Below, in pieces: positions 24,808 through 33,484 of a stretch of 64,000 bases of DNA. The stretch comes from Castellaniella caeni NBRC 101664 (GTDB lineage: Bacteria; Pseudomonadota; Gammaproteobacteria; Burkholderiales; Burkholderiaceae_B). The notes under the pieces were generated by a model. The model was not told the origin of the DNA, searched no databases, and saw only the letters and a list, made by a program, of their open reading frames with translations. The first letter of the stretch is position 1, and every line of letters starts with the position of its first letter. The translations under genes and the position numbers were made by a program. The stretch lies in contig NZ_BCWN01000001.1 of NCBI RefSeq assembly GCF_001592225.1, forward strand, positions 124,001-188,000, read 5' to 3'.

Positions 24808-25044
24808 ATGCGCATGCTGGACAAAGACGACGGCCAGCCTGATGCACCCATGGCGCTGCGCGAAGCCGAGAACTCGGTGTTCCAAGGCGGCTCCCTGCCG
24901 CCCCGGCGCGGCTCCGGCCCGGGTGCAGAGGCACGGCAACGCAGCCCCGGAGGCGGTCGAGCGCCGCGTAAGCCTGCGCCAGACCGGGGGGTTCGCCGGT
25001 ATTCGGAGGCGCGCCGCCGACTTGAAGACCTGTTCAAGGCGTAG
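24808..25044 (+). CDS. Hypothetical prophage protein upstream of excisionase-like gene
   Basis: A 78-residue basic protein: MRMLDKDDGQPDAPMALREA at the start and a C-terminal helix RRYSEARRRLEDLFKA. It ends 8 bases before the excisionase-like gene. The frame extends upstream into the junction with the capsid fragment (QNAIQDI), so the original gene may have been longer and lost its 5' end. Function unknown. Confidence 0.4.
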   Translation: MRMLDKDDGQPDAPMALREAENSVFQGGSLPPRRGSGPGAEARQRSPGGGRAPRKPAPDRGVRRYSEARRRLEDLFKA

Positions 25045-25052
25045 GGGCGGTC

Positions 25053-25448
25053 ATGGCAGAACTACTTCCCCGCCTCATTCGAGCGGGCAAGGCGCCGTCG
25101 TACCTGGGGGTCAGCCGCAACACCTTCAATCGCCACGTGCGCCCTCATCTGCGCGTGATTGAGATCGGCCCCCAGGGTAAGGCCTTTGACCGCCTGGAAC
25201 TGGATGCCTGGGTGGAGCAACGCCTGGGGCAAGAAGGAATTGACAGAGCGCAACCCCAGGGCGAAGATGGCCCCGGCAACAGCGGATGCGCTCATGGCAA
25301 CGGAGATCATCAACCATGGCGCAAAACACAATCCCAGGGCTACGGCTCCGGGCCGGTGTCTGGCACATCGACAAGCAGGTCAAAGGGTATGGCCGCCTTT
25401 GCGAAAGCACTGGAACGAGCAACCGCCAAGAGGCACAAACCTACCTGA
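25053..25448 (+). CDS. Excisionase-like helix-turn-helix protein
   Basis: A 131-residue protein with an N-terminal excisionase/AlpA-like winged helix: APSYLGVSRNTFNRHVRPHL followed by GKAFDRLELDAWVEQRL. The remaining part is low complexity, ending in STSRSKGMAAFAKALERA. Such genes sit immediately upstream of prophage integrases and help set the direction of recombination. Its 3' end overlaps the integrase start by 133 bases in another frame, which ties their expression. Confidence 0.75.
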   Translation: MAELLPRLIRAGKAPSYLGVSRNTFNRHVRPHLRVIEIGPQGKAFDRLELDAWVEQRLGQEGIDRAQPQGEDGPGNSGCAHGNGDHQPWRKTQSQGYGSGPVSGTSTSRSKGMAAFAKALERATAKRHKPT

Positions 25449-26464
25449 TCTATCGACTTGAAAATATCCGCCAGACAGTCGTCTACGGGGTTCGCCAGGA
25501 TCGCACCTGGCGGCAGGCCGCAACACGTTTTTTGGAGGAGTATTCGCACCAACGATCGATATGGCACTCGGCGATTTTCTTGAAACAGCTTGACCCCTAT
25601 ATTGGGGATATGGCGCTGCGTGAGATTGATGGCGAAGCGCTTGAACCCTACATCGAAGACAGGCTTGCGCAAGGGAAATCCAACCGAACCGTGAACATTG
25701 CCCTGCAAAGGGTCGTCAGGGTGCTCAACCTATGCGCTCGGAAGTGGCGGGACGAACATAAGCGGCCGTGGCTGGATTCGGTTCCCATGATCGAAATGCT
25801 CAGCGAGAAAAGCAGCCGCCAGCCTTACCCGCTATCCTGGGAGGAACAGAAAGCGTTCTTCCTGGAACTGCCTGCGCACCTGAGAACGATGGCGCTCTAT
25901 AAGGTCAACACGGGATGCCGAGAGCAGGAGGTCTGCAAATTGCGATGGGAATGGGAGATCGCCGTGCCTGAGTTGAAGACCAGCGTTTTTTTGCTGCCCG
26001 CCGACTTTGGCGGCAGGTTCGAAAACTCGGGGGTGAAGAACGGCGAAGAGCGGCTGGTGATCCTCAACCGCGTGGCCAAGTCCATCATCGACGGTCAGCG
26101 TGGCCAACATGCGGAATGGGTATTCCCGTACGAGGACGGCGCGCTGAACCGGATGAATGACACGGCGTGGAGGAACGCCAGGCGGCGGGCAGCGGCGAAA
26201 TGGGAGAAAGCTCACAGCACCCCGGCGCATCCTGGCTTCGCTGGGCTGCGAGTCCACGACCTCAAGCACACGTTTGGACGAAGGCTGAGGGCCGCAGACG
26301 TACCTGAGGAAGACCGCAAGGCCTTACTGGGTCACACCAACGGCAGCGTGACATCTCACTACTCTGCCGCAGAACTGGGCAAGCTGATCAAGCTTGCAAA
26401 CAAGGTGGTCGCAGCCAGGGGGCACACCCCAGCGCTTACTATTCTGAAGCGTAAGACTGCGTGA
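25316..26464 (+). CDS. int: Tyrosine site-specific integrase
   Basis: A 382-residue phage integrase. N-terminal arm-binding and core-binding domains (~1-170) precede the catalytic domain, with Arg in NTGCREQEVCKLRW, HDLKHTFGRRL, LLGHTNGSVTSHYS (His and nucleophile Tyr). The third catalytic position is Lys (HDLK) instead of the usual Arg, a variant I associate with this integrase subgroup. Start ATG at 25316 has GGAG ten bases upstream. It lies next to attR in tRNA-Pro and ends 6 bases before the arm-type repeats. Confidence 0.93.
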   Translation: MAQNTIPGLRLRAGVWHIDKQVKGYGRLCESTGTSNRQEAQTYLIYRLENIRQTVVYGVRQDRTWRQAATRFLEEYSHQRSIWHSAIFLKQLDPYIGDMALREIDGEALEPYIEDRLAQGKSNRTVNIALQRVVRVLNLCARKWRDEHKRPWLDSVPMIEMLSEKSSRQPYPLSWEEQKAFFLELPAHLRTMALYKVNTGCREQEVCKLRWEWEIAVPELKTSVFLLPADFGGRFENSGVKNGEERLVILNRVAKSIIDGQRGQHAEWVFPYEDGALNRMNDTAWRNARRRAAAKWEKAHSTPAHPGFAGLRVHDLKHTFGRRLRAADVPEEDRKALLGHTNGSVTSHYSAAELGKLIKLANKVVAARGHTPALTILKRKTA

Positions 26465-26470
26465 TGGAGG

Positions 26471-26488
26471 TCACGCAAAACTCACGCA
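26471..26488 (+). repeat. Two phased TCACGCA repeats at the right end (arm sites)
   Basis: TCACGCA at 26471 and 26482, 11 bases apart, in the same orientation as the four copies near attL. They lie between the integrase stop and attR. Confidence 0.6.
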
Positions 26489-26490
26489 AA

Positions 26491-26615
<125 letters not shown>

Positions 26616-26716
26616 AGGAAAGCATTCTAGCACAGAATTTTTCGTCGTGTTGGCACCCAGTGCCACGCCCGATGAACACCCGTACTCGAACGCGGATGGA
26701 TCACCCGCACAGGGCA

Positions 26717-27376
26717 TCAACAGCACACCGACACGACCCGCGCGGGCTGGCGGCTCAGGCTGACGTAGACGTGGCCGACACCGCTGTCGAAGTACGCGGT
26801 TTCGTGGCGGCCAAGCTCGACGGTTTCGCCGTTTTCAAACACGATGCGCACGCGCCCCGAGAGCACGACGACGAACTCCTGCCCGGGGTGGCGTATCGTC
26901 TCGGAAAAATCGCAGGCCTCGCGCGCGTTGATCCGGGCGATGATCGGCTGCATTTTCTTGCCGGGGAAGGCGCCGCACAGCACGCTGTACTCGTACTGAT
27001 CGGTCTCGTAGCGCTGCACGTCCTCGAAGCGGTCTTTCACCACGACCGGGTGCTCGGACTCATCCGGGTCGAGTTGCGTGCCAGTGGGCATGAACAGGCG
27101 CGTCATGTCGATGTCCAGGGCGCGCCCGAGCTGCAGCACTTTTTCGTAGCTGAGCGCGATGCGGCCGCGTTCGGCCTTCGACACTGTGGAGACCGCCAGG
27201 CCGCTGCGCTGCGCCACCTGCTGCAGGGTCAGCTGGCGCGCCTTGCGGGCCTGGCGCAACTTGGCGCCGACTTCCTGCTTGCCCGCCAGCGCGGCGGCCT
27301 CCGGCGTCCGGGCACCAGGCAGTACGCTGGACAAGATTTGCGCGGCCTGGAGTTTCGGTTTGATGGCGCCGGACAT
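26717..27376 (-). CDS. XRE-family regulator with C-terminal cupin domain
   Basis: A 219-residue regulator: an N-terminal Xre helix-turn-helix (~38-95: [20 protein letters not shown] ... STVSKAERG) and a C-terminal cupin (~150-219: [20 protein letters not shown]). PuuR-type proteins of this build control polyamine or amino-acid catabolism and sense a small ligand with the cupin. It follows the FAD oxidoreductase and permease genes on the same strand and probably controls them. ATG at 27376 is taken as start; ATG 27385 and 27409 are alternatives, none with a clear ribosome site. Confidence 0.85.
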   Translation of the reverse strand: MSGAIKPKLQAAQILSSVLPGARTPEAAALAGKQEVGAKLRQARKARQLTLQQVAQRSGLAVSTVSKAERGRIALSYEKVLQLGRALDIDMTRLFMPTGTQLDPDESEHPVVVKDRFEDVQRYETDQYEYSVLCGAFPGKKMQPIIARINAREACDFSETIRHPGQEFVVVLSGRVRIVFENGETVELGRHETAYFDSGVGHVYVSLSRQPARVVSVCC

Positions 27377-27439
27377 AAATACCATGAATGTGGATAATGA
27401 ATCCGCCATTCTATCGGCTGCCCGCCTGCGCGGGCGGCT

Positions 27440-28516
27440 TCAGGCCCGTGCAGATGCGCCGCGCCGACGCACGACCCGCAGCCAACCCACGAAAGCCAGC
27501 GCCATCAGCACAAAGCCGATGTAGCCGTAGATCGGGTACACGATGCCCACCAGCTTGATGAAGCCCACGAAACTGCCGACCAGCGCGACCAGGCCGGCAA
27601 AAATGGTGCCGGCGCGAAACTGGCGGGTGTTGGGCGGCATGATCCGGGCCATGAAGGCATAGAGCATGCCCACCGCGGTGTTGAGAATCATCCCGAAGAT
27701 GACGAGCGACATCAGGTGGCCCAGCCAGGGGGAAATCTGCGCCGCGATCGAGAGCATCGGCATGGGCATGCCGCCGATGGTATCCATGCGCAGGTACATG
27801 GCCGTCGCGATCAGGAACATGAGCACGCCCAGCAACAGACCGCCCAGGATGCCGCCCCAGAAAGCGGTGGTGCGCGACTTGGCCTGCCCGCCCATGATGA
27901 CCAGAAACGGCATGCCCGCCACGATGTTGTAGGACACGTAGAGCAGCGCGGCGATCAGCCAGCCGTCCGCCCCGTGCGGCTGGGTTGCGGCGGCGCTTTC
28001 CAGCACTTCGGGCTGCGCGTGCGCGGACATCAGCACGTAGGCGGCCACCACGACCGTCATGAACATGAGAAAGGGCGTGACCGCGCCGATGAAGGCAATG
28101 ACGCGGCGGATATCCAGGCAGACGATCAGGATCGTCGCCGCCGTGGCCAGGATGCTGCCCCAAGCCTCGGGCAGCCCCAGCCACTGCTGCAGCAAAGACC
28201 CCGCCCCGGCCAGCATCACCACGGTGACGGCGAACAGAAAAAACGTGATGAGCACGTCGAAGACAAAGCCGACGTACCGGCCCAGCACGGCATTGATGAC
28301 TTCTTTGTGCGAGCGGGCCGCCAGACGCTGGCCCATCACGGAGAAGGCCATGGTCAAAAACACGAAGAGCAGGCCCGCCAGCAGGCAGCCCATCAGCCCG
28401 ATGCGGCCAAAGCCGGCAAAGAACTGCAGGATTTCCTGTCCCGAGGCAAACCCCGCCCCGACGATCACCCCGACGAACGCGCCGCCGATCTTGCAAACAT
28501 CCTTCAAAGCATCCAT
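27440..28516 (-). CDS. YkvI-like membrane transporter (APC/LeuT-fold)
   Basis: A 358-residue membrane protein with about ten segments, starting with a conserved GGAFVGVIVGAGFASGQEIL. This matches the uncharacterised YkvI family, distant relatives of neurotransmitter/amino-acid symporters. It lies between an FAD-dependent amine/amino-acid oxidoreductase and an XRE-cupin regulator, so it most likely imports or exports the oxidase substrate. Substrate unknown. Confidence 0.82.
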   Translation of the reverse strand: MDALKDVCKIGGAFVGVIVGAGFASGQEILQFFAGFGRIGLMGCLLAGLLFVFLTMAFSVMGQRLAARSHKEVINAVLGRYVGFVFDVLITFFLFAVTVVMLAGAGSLLQQWLGLPEAWGSILATAATILIVCLDIRRVIAFIGAVTPFLMFMTVVVAAYVLMSAHAQPEVLESAAATQPHGADGWLIAALLYVSYNIVAGMPFLVIMGGQAKSRTTAFWGGILGGLLLGVLMFLIATAMYLRMDTIGGMPMPMLSIAAQISPWLGHLMSLVIFGMILNTAVGMLYAFMARIMPPNTRQFRAGTIFAGLVALVGSFVGFIKLVGIVYPIYGYIGFVLMALAFVGWLRVVRRRGASARA

Positions 28517-28574
28517 GTCTCCATCCCTTTGTGTGTCATGATCAATAAAGCCCGAAAGCCGCTGTCAGGCGCGC

Positions 28575-29729
28575 TCAGGCGGCCTGCCCCGCGAAACGGC
28601 CCGGCCCAAGCAGGCGGGCCTCGACGCCCTGCTCACGCAGGAAATCCGGCAAGGGGCGTCCCAGCAGCAGCGCGCACGCCGCGGCGGAAGCCCCCGCCGA
28701 AGTCTGGATGCCATACCCGCCCTGCCCCGCCAGCCAGAAGAAGCCCGCGCGCCGAGTGTCCCAGCCGATCACGAAATCGCCATCCGGCGCAAAGCTGCGC
28801 AGACCCGCCCAGACGCGACCGGGCCGCCGGATGCGCAGGCTGGTGAGCGACTCGATGTGGTGGATGCCCAGCGCGATGTCCAGCTCTTCGGGAACCACGT
28901 CGTGCGGCGCCACTGGATCCGCATTGGCGGGCGAGCCCAGCAGCTGCCCGGCGTCGGGTTTGAAATAAAAGCTTTCATCGACCCCGATGACGGCGGGCCA
29001 AGCGCTGGCGTCCACGCCCTCGGGCGCGGCAAAGGTGAAGGCGGAGCGGCGCTTGGGCTGGATACCCAGGGGCTGCACACCGCAGGCCACGGCCACCGGG
29101 TCGGCCCAGGCGCCGGCGGCATTGACGACGTGCCGCGCCCGGACCGGCGCACCGCTGTCCAGGGTGAGCGTCCACAGACCCTCGGCCTCGTCGCGCCGCG
29201 CGGCCAGCAGTTCGGCCTTGCAGCGCAGCTGGGCACCCTGGCGGGCCATGCCGCGCAAAAAGCCCTGGTGCAGCTCGGCCACGTCGATGTCCATGGAATC
29301 GACCTCGTGGACGGCGCCGATCAATGCCGTATCCAGCAGGCAGGGCACCAGGGCCTTGGCCTGCGCCGCGCTGATCCGGCTGGCAGCCAAGCCCTCGCGG
29401 CGATAGGTGGCCAGGGCGTCGTCCAGCAAGGCCTCCTGGCCGGGCGTGCCCAGGTAGAGCACCCCGCGCGGGTGCAGCAGCGGGTGCGTGCAAAAGCCTT
29501 CGGGCGGCTGGGTGAAGAACGCCCGGCTGGCGCGCGTCAGGGCGCGGATCTGCTCGGTGCCATAGCTTTCCATGAACATGGCCGCCGAACGGCCAGTCGA
29601 GTGGTAGCCGGGCTGCGCCTCGCGCTCGAGCACCAGCACCGACACCCCCTCGCCCGCCAGGCGGCAGGCGACCGAGGCGCCCGCCATCCCCGCGCCGATC
29701 ACGACAAAATCAACAATCGAATCCAGCAT
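28575..29729 (-). CDS. FAD-dependent amine/D-amino-acid oxidoreductase (DAO family)
   Basis: A 384-residue flavoprotein of the DAO fold, similar in kind to D-arginine dehydrogenase and glycine oxidase. The N-terminus has the dinucleotide motif FVVIGAGMAGASVACRL and the next Glu (VLVLEREAQ). Later motifs are NAAGAWAD and, near the C-terminus, AGQGGYGIQTSAGAS. Start ATG at 29729 is chosen because it places the FAD motif near residue 10; the upstream frame is not conserved-looking. An inverted repeat TTTTTCC / GGAAAAA (29753-29786) in the upstream region could be a regulator site. It oxidises an amine or D-amino acid taken up by the YkvI-like protein (inference). Confidence 0.85.
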   Translation of the reverse strand: MLDSIVDFVVIGAGMAGASVACRLAGEGVSVLVLEREAQPGYHSTGRSAAMFMESYGTEQIRALTRASRAFFTQPPEGFCTHPLLHPRGVLYLGTPGQEALLDDALATYRREGLAASRISAAQAKALVPCLLDTALIGAVHEVDSMDIDVAELHQGFLRGMARQGAQLRCKAELLAARRDEAEGLWTLTLDSGAPVRARHVVNAAGAWADPVAVACGVQPLGIQPKRRSAFTFAAPEGVDASAWPAVIGVDESFYFKPDAGQLLGSPANADPVAPHDVVPEELDIALGIHHIESLTSLRIRRPGRVWAGLRSFAPDGDFVIGWDTRRAGFFWLAGQGGYGIQTSAGASAAACALLLGRPLPDFLREQGVEARLLGPGRFAGQAA

Positions 29730-29860
29730 GGTTTTCTCACACAGTCCAATGGTTTTTCCAATCAGAAAATTGTCGTATAGGAAAAAATTTGCCGCAAGCC
29801 CTGATCGCATTCAAGTCGGTAAACCAGGGTAGACCCTAATGCTCAAGGCTCTGTTAGACT

Positions 29861-29874
29861 GCTAACATCTTAGC
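29861..29874. promoter_or_regulatory. HpaR-type operator 1 (upstream of hydroxylase/hpa operon)
   Basis: GCTAACATCTTAGC has perfect GCTAA/TTAGC arms around CATC. Close relatives occur in front of the TRAP operon and of the MarR/HpaR gene. It lies 89 bases before the hydroxylase start and 131 bases before the divergent oxidoreductase start, so it could affect both. Confidence 0.6.
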
Positions 29875-29963
29875 TAATTAATTCGACCAGCCCCCGGTGC
29901 ACGTACACCGCGCACCGCCTTATCATGATCGGTGGCGGGTTTCTACCTTTTGCGAGGAAAACC

Positions 29964-31871
29964 ATGCAATTTCATCACCACGGCTACATCTCCGGCGAAC
30001 CCCGCGTCAGGCCCGCGGCAGGGACCGGGCTCAACAGGCCTGAAACCCTGCCCGACACCATGGATGTACTCATCATCGGCGCAGGCCCCGCAGGGCACAT
30101 TGCCGCCGCGCAGCTGGCCCAGTTTCCCGGCATCAACACACGCCTGATCGAGCGCCGCGGCGAACGCCTCAACCTGGGGCACGCCGACGGCATCCAGTCG
30201 CGCTCGGTCGAAACCTTCCAGGCCTTCGGCTTTGCGCCGCAGGTCATCCAAGAGGCCTACCACATCACCGCCATGGCCTTCTGGGCGCCCGACCCGCAAA
30301 ACCCCAAGGCCATCATCCGCACTGGCTTGCCTGCCGACGACTCGTACCATATCAGCGAGTTTCCCCACCTCATCGTCAATCAGGCCCGCATCCAGGATTA
30401 TTTCGCCGAAGCCATGCTGCGTGCCCCCGCGCGCATCAAGCCCGACTTTGGCTGGGAATTCCTCGGGCTGGAAGTGCGCACAGGCGAAGAATACCCGGTG
30501 GTCGTGCAGCTGCGCGGCTCGGCCCATGCCCAACAAGACCAAGAGCGCACGGTGCGTGCCAAGTATGTCATCGGCTGCGACGGCGCGCACAGCCGCGTGC
30601 GCAAGGCCATCGGGCGCGTGATGTCGGGCAGCGAATCGATGCACGCCTGGGGCGTGATGGACGTGCTGGCCACTACCGATTTCCCGGACATCCGCACCAA
30701 GTGCGCCATCCAGTCGCACGACGGCGGCAACATCCTGCTCATTCCACGCGAAGGCGGCTATCTGTTCCGCATGTACGTCGATCTGGGCGTCATCGACGAC
30801 GACAACGCCAAGACCATCCGCTCGACCTCGATTGACGAAATCATCGCGCGCGCCAACCAGATCATCCAGCCCTATTCCCTGGACGTGAAGGACGTGGCCT
30901 GGCACAGCGTCTACGAAGTGGCGCACCGCCTCACCGACCACTTCGACGACGTGGATGAACAAGACATCGGCAGCCGCACGCCGCGTGTCTTCATCACGGG
31001 CGACGCCTGCCATACGCACAGCGCCAAGGCCGGCCAGGGGATGAATGTCTCGATGCAAGACGGCTTCAACATTTCCTGGAAGATCGCCCACGTGCTCGAA
31101 GGCCGCAGCCCCGAATCACTGCTGAACACCTACTCGGCCGAACGCCAGGTCGTGGCCAAGCAGCTGATCGACTTCGACCGCGAGTGGTCCACGCTCATGG
31201 CCACCCCGCCCGACCAGCTCGAAGACCCCGCCGCCGTCGAGAAATACTACGTGCGTACCTTCGAGTTTCCCAGCGGCTTCATGACGCAGTACACGCCCTC
31301 CATGATCACCGGCGAAGACAGCCATCAGCCGCTGGCCACCGGCTACCCGGTGGGCAAGCGCTTCAAGTCTTCGGCCGTCGTACGCATCTGCGACATGAAC
31401 GTACTGGAGCTTGGCCACCAGGCCCCCGCCGACGGACGCTGGCGCATCTACGCCTTTGCCGACACGGCCCCGGCAGGCCAGGATTCAGCTTTGTCGCGCT
31501 TTGCGCACTGGCTGGAAAACGACCCGCAATCGCCGATGGTGCGCACCCCCGCCGGGCTCGACCGCGATGCCTGGATCGACGCCAAGGTGATCTACCAGCA
31601 GCCCTTCGACACCATCAACATCAACGACGTGCCCGCCGCCTTCAAGCCGCTGACCGGCCCCTTCCAGCTGCCGGACTACGAAAAGGTGTATGCCGCCAGC
31701 ACCGGCCCCGACGGCAGCGGCAGCGACATCTTCAAAGAGCGCGGCATCAGCCGCGACGGCGTCATCGTCATCGTGCGCCCCGACCAATACGTGGCGCACG
31801 TGCTGCCCCTGACGGCGCACCAGGCGGTGGGCGCTTTCTTTGATTCGGTCATGGGCCCCGCCCAGCGCTGA
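29964..31871 (+). CDS. MobA-like FAD aromatic hydroxylase heading the hpa operon
   Basis: A 635-residue single-component flavin monooxygenase closely resembling 3-hydroxybenzoate 4-hydroxylase (MobA) of Comamonas and the phenol 2-monooxygenase group. It shows the FAD motif GAGPAG (39-44), the NADPH/FAD motif CDGAHSRVR, GDACHTHSAKAGQGMN and a C-terminal thioredoxin-like domain (~from 440, ending in VVRPDQYVAHVLPL). ATG 29964 has GAGGAAAA upstream; an upstream ATG at 29925 has none. It is followed by homoprotocatechuate genes and no hpaBC is present, so its product is probably 3,4-dihydroxyphenylacetate, made from 3-hydroxyphenylacetate or a related acid. The fold is firm; the substrate is inference. 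Confidence 0.85.
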   Translation: MQFHHHGYISGEPRVRPAAGTGLNRPETLPDTMDVLIIGAGPAGHIAAAQLAQFPGINTRLIERRGERLNLGHADGIQSRSVETFQAFGFAPQVIQEAYHITAMAFWAPDPQNPKAIIRTGLPADDSYHISEFPHLIVNQARIQDYFAEAMLRAPARIKPDFGWEFLGLEVRTGEEYPVVVQLRGSAHAQQDQERTVRAKYVIGCDGAHSRVRKAIGRVMSGSESMHAWGVMDVLATTDFPDIRTKCAIQSHDGGNILLIPREGGYLFRMYVDLGVIDDDNAKTIRSTSIDEIIARANQIIQPYSLDVKDVAWHSVYEVAHRLTDHFDDVDEQDIGSRTPRVFITGDACHTHSAKAGQGMNVSMQDGFNISWKIAHVLEGRSPESLLNTYSAERQVVAKQLIDFDREWSTLMATPPDQLEDPAAVEKYYVRTFEFPSGFMTQYTPSMITGEDSHQPLATGYPVGKRFKSSAVVRICDMNVLELGHQAPADGRWRIYAFADTAPAGQDSALSRFAHWLENDPQSPMVRTPAGLDRDAWIDAKVIYQQPFDTININDVPAAFKPLTGPFQLPDYEKVYAASTGPDGSGSDIFKERGISRDGVIVIVRPDQYVAHVLPLTAHQAVGAFFDSVMGPAQR

Positions 31872-31928
31872 GCGATCCGCGGGTGGCCGCCACGGCGGGC
31901 CGCCCGCTTCATGAATAGAGAGAATACC

Positions 31929-32705
31929 GTGAACGAACTGGGATTCAACTGGCAAGACACGCTGATCTGGTGCCGCCACAGCCCGGCCCCGACCGAGCTG
32001 CCCCTGGCGGCGGCGCAGGCGCTGCTCGGGCAAGGCTCCGAGCTGCTGCCCCCGGTGCGCGGCACCGTCTTCGGCACCCTGCTCAACGACAAGAAAGCGC
32101 TGCAGGCACTGGGCGATGCCGTGCATCAAGACCCCTACAAGGCGCCACCCAAGGCGCCCATTCTGTATATCAAGCCGCGCAACAGCCACTGCGCGCACGG
32201 CGATCGCATCCCCCTGCCCCAAGGCATCGACGGCCTGCTGGCCGGCCCCGCCCTGGGGCTGGTGATCGGGCGCACCGCCTGCCGCGTGCCGCGCGACGAG
32301 GCCCTGTCGTACCTGGCGGGATACACCATCGTCAACGATCTGACGGTGCCGCACGACAGCTACTATCGCCCCGCGCTGCCCTGCAAGGCGCGCGATCACT
32401 CCTGCCCCATCGGGCCCTGGGTGCGCGCGCCACGACAGATTGCCAACCCCGATCAGCTGGCCATCACGGTACGGGTCAATGACAGCATCCGCCTGCAGGC
32501 CAACACGGCGGATCTCATCCGCCCCGTGGCGCAACTGCTGCACGAAGTCAGTGCCTTCATGACGCTCAATGCGGGCGACATCCTGCTGGCAGGCGTACCC
32601 GCCGGGGCCCCGCTGCTGCATGCGGGCGACACCGTCAGCGTCGAGATCGAGCAGATCGGCACCCTCACCAACACACTCATCGCGGCCCAAGGAGGTGCAC
32701 TATGA
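31929..32705 (+). CDS. hpaG1: HpaG N-terminal-type subunit (isomerase/decarboxylase)
   Basis: A 258-residue fumarylacetoacetate-hydrolase-fold protein corresponding to the first half of the E. coli bifunctional HpaG/HpcE. The C-terminal core has GLVIGRTACRVPRDEALSYL, VNDLTVPHDSYYRP and LLAGVPAG. The acidic E-x-E pair seen in HpaG2 is missing, as in the N-terminal half of HpcE. GTG at 31929 follows a purine-rich AGAGAG; ATG at 31911 is an alternative without ribosome site. Stop overlaps hpaG2 (ATGA). It works with HpaG2 to decarboxylate and isomerise the ring-cleavage product. Confidence 0.88.
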   Translation: MNELGFNWQDTLIWCRHSPAPTELPLAAAQALLGQGSELLPPVRGTVFGTLLNDKKALQALGDAVHQDPYKAPPKAPILYIKPRNSHCAHGDRIPLPQGIDGLLAGPALGLVIGRTACRVPRDEALSYLAGYTIVNDLTVPHDSYYRPALPCKARDHSCPIGPWVRAPRQIANPDQLAITVRVNDSIRLQANTADLIRPVAQLLHEVSAFMTLNAGDILLAGVPAGAPLLHAGDTVSVEIEQIGTLTNTLIAAQGGAL

Positions 32706-33460
32706 AGCGCGCACGCGTGGCCTATGCCGGGGCCATCCACACCGCATTCCCGCATGCCCAGGGCCTGCAGCTGGCCGATGGTCGGGTACTGGCCGAAGAC
32801 CAGGTGGTCTGGCTGCCGCCCTTCGAGGTCGGCACCGTCATCGCCCTGGGGCTGAACTACGCCGAACACGCCAAAGAGCTTTCGTTCGGCAAGCAGGCCG
32901 AACCGCTGGCCTTTCTGAAAAGCCCGCAGGCCATCATCGGCCACCGGGGGCAGACGCGCCGCCCGGCCGACGCCACCTTCATGCACTACGAGTGCGAACT
33001 GGCCGTGGTCATCGGCCGCACGGCTCAAGACGTGTCCGTCGAACACGCACTGGAGTACGTCGGCGGCTACACGGTGGCCAACGATTACGTCATCCGCGAC
33101 TACCTGGAAAACTGGTATCGCCCCAATCTGCGCGCCAAGAACCGCGACACCTGCACGGTGCTCGGGCCCTGGCTGGTGGACGCCAGTGACATCCCCGACC
33201 CCAATGCGCTGAGCCTGAACACCCGCGTCAACGGCCAGGTCACGCAGGAAGGCGGCACGCAAGACATGGTGAGCAACGTGGCCGAACTTGTTGCTTATCT
33301 CAGCAGCTTCATGACGCTGGCCGCGGGCGACGTCATCCTGACCGGCACGCCCAAGGGAGTGGTGGACGTCCAGGTGGGCGACACGGTCACCACTGAAATC
33401 GAGCGCATCGGTGCGCTGTCCAGCCAGATCGTGGGCGATGCCACATTCGGCATTGCCTGA
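32702..33460 (+). CDS. hpaG2: HpaG C-terminal-type subunit (decarboxylase/isomerase)
   Basis: A 252-residue FAH-fold enzyme, the second half of HpcE. Metal ligands are visible: YECELAVVIG (E-x-E) and ANDYVIRDY (Asp), with TGTPKGV near the C-terminus. It decarboxylates 5-oxo-pent-3-ene-1,2,5-tricarboxylate and isomerises the product to 2-oxo-hept-4-ene-1,7-dioate. Ribosome site AAGGAGG lies at 32689-32695 inside the end of hpaG1, and the start overlaps the hpaG1 stop. The two halves are fused in enteric bacteria but split here. Confidence 0.92.
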   Translation: MKRARVAYAGAIHTAFPHAQGLQLADGRVLAEDQVVWLPPFEVGTVIALGLNYAEHAKELSFGKQAEPLAFLKSPQAIIGHRGQTRRPADATFMHYECELAVVIGRTAQDVSVEHALEYVGGYTVANDYVIRDYLENWYRPNLRAKNRDTCTVLGPWLVDASDIPDPNALSLNTRVNGQVTQEGGTQDMVSNVAELVAYLSSFMTLAAGDVILTGTPKGVVDVQVGDTVTTEIERIGALSSQIVGDATFGIA

Positions 33461-33484
33461 CGCACGTTTACAGGAGAAATCCGC

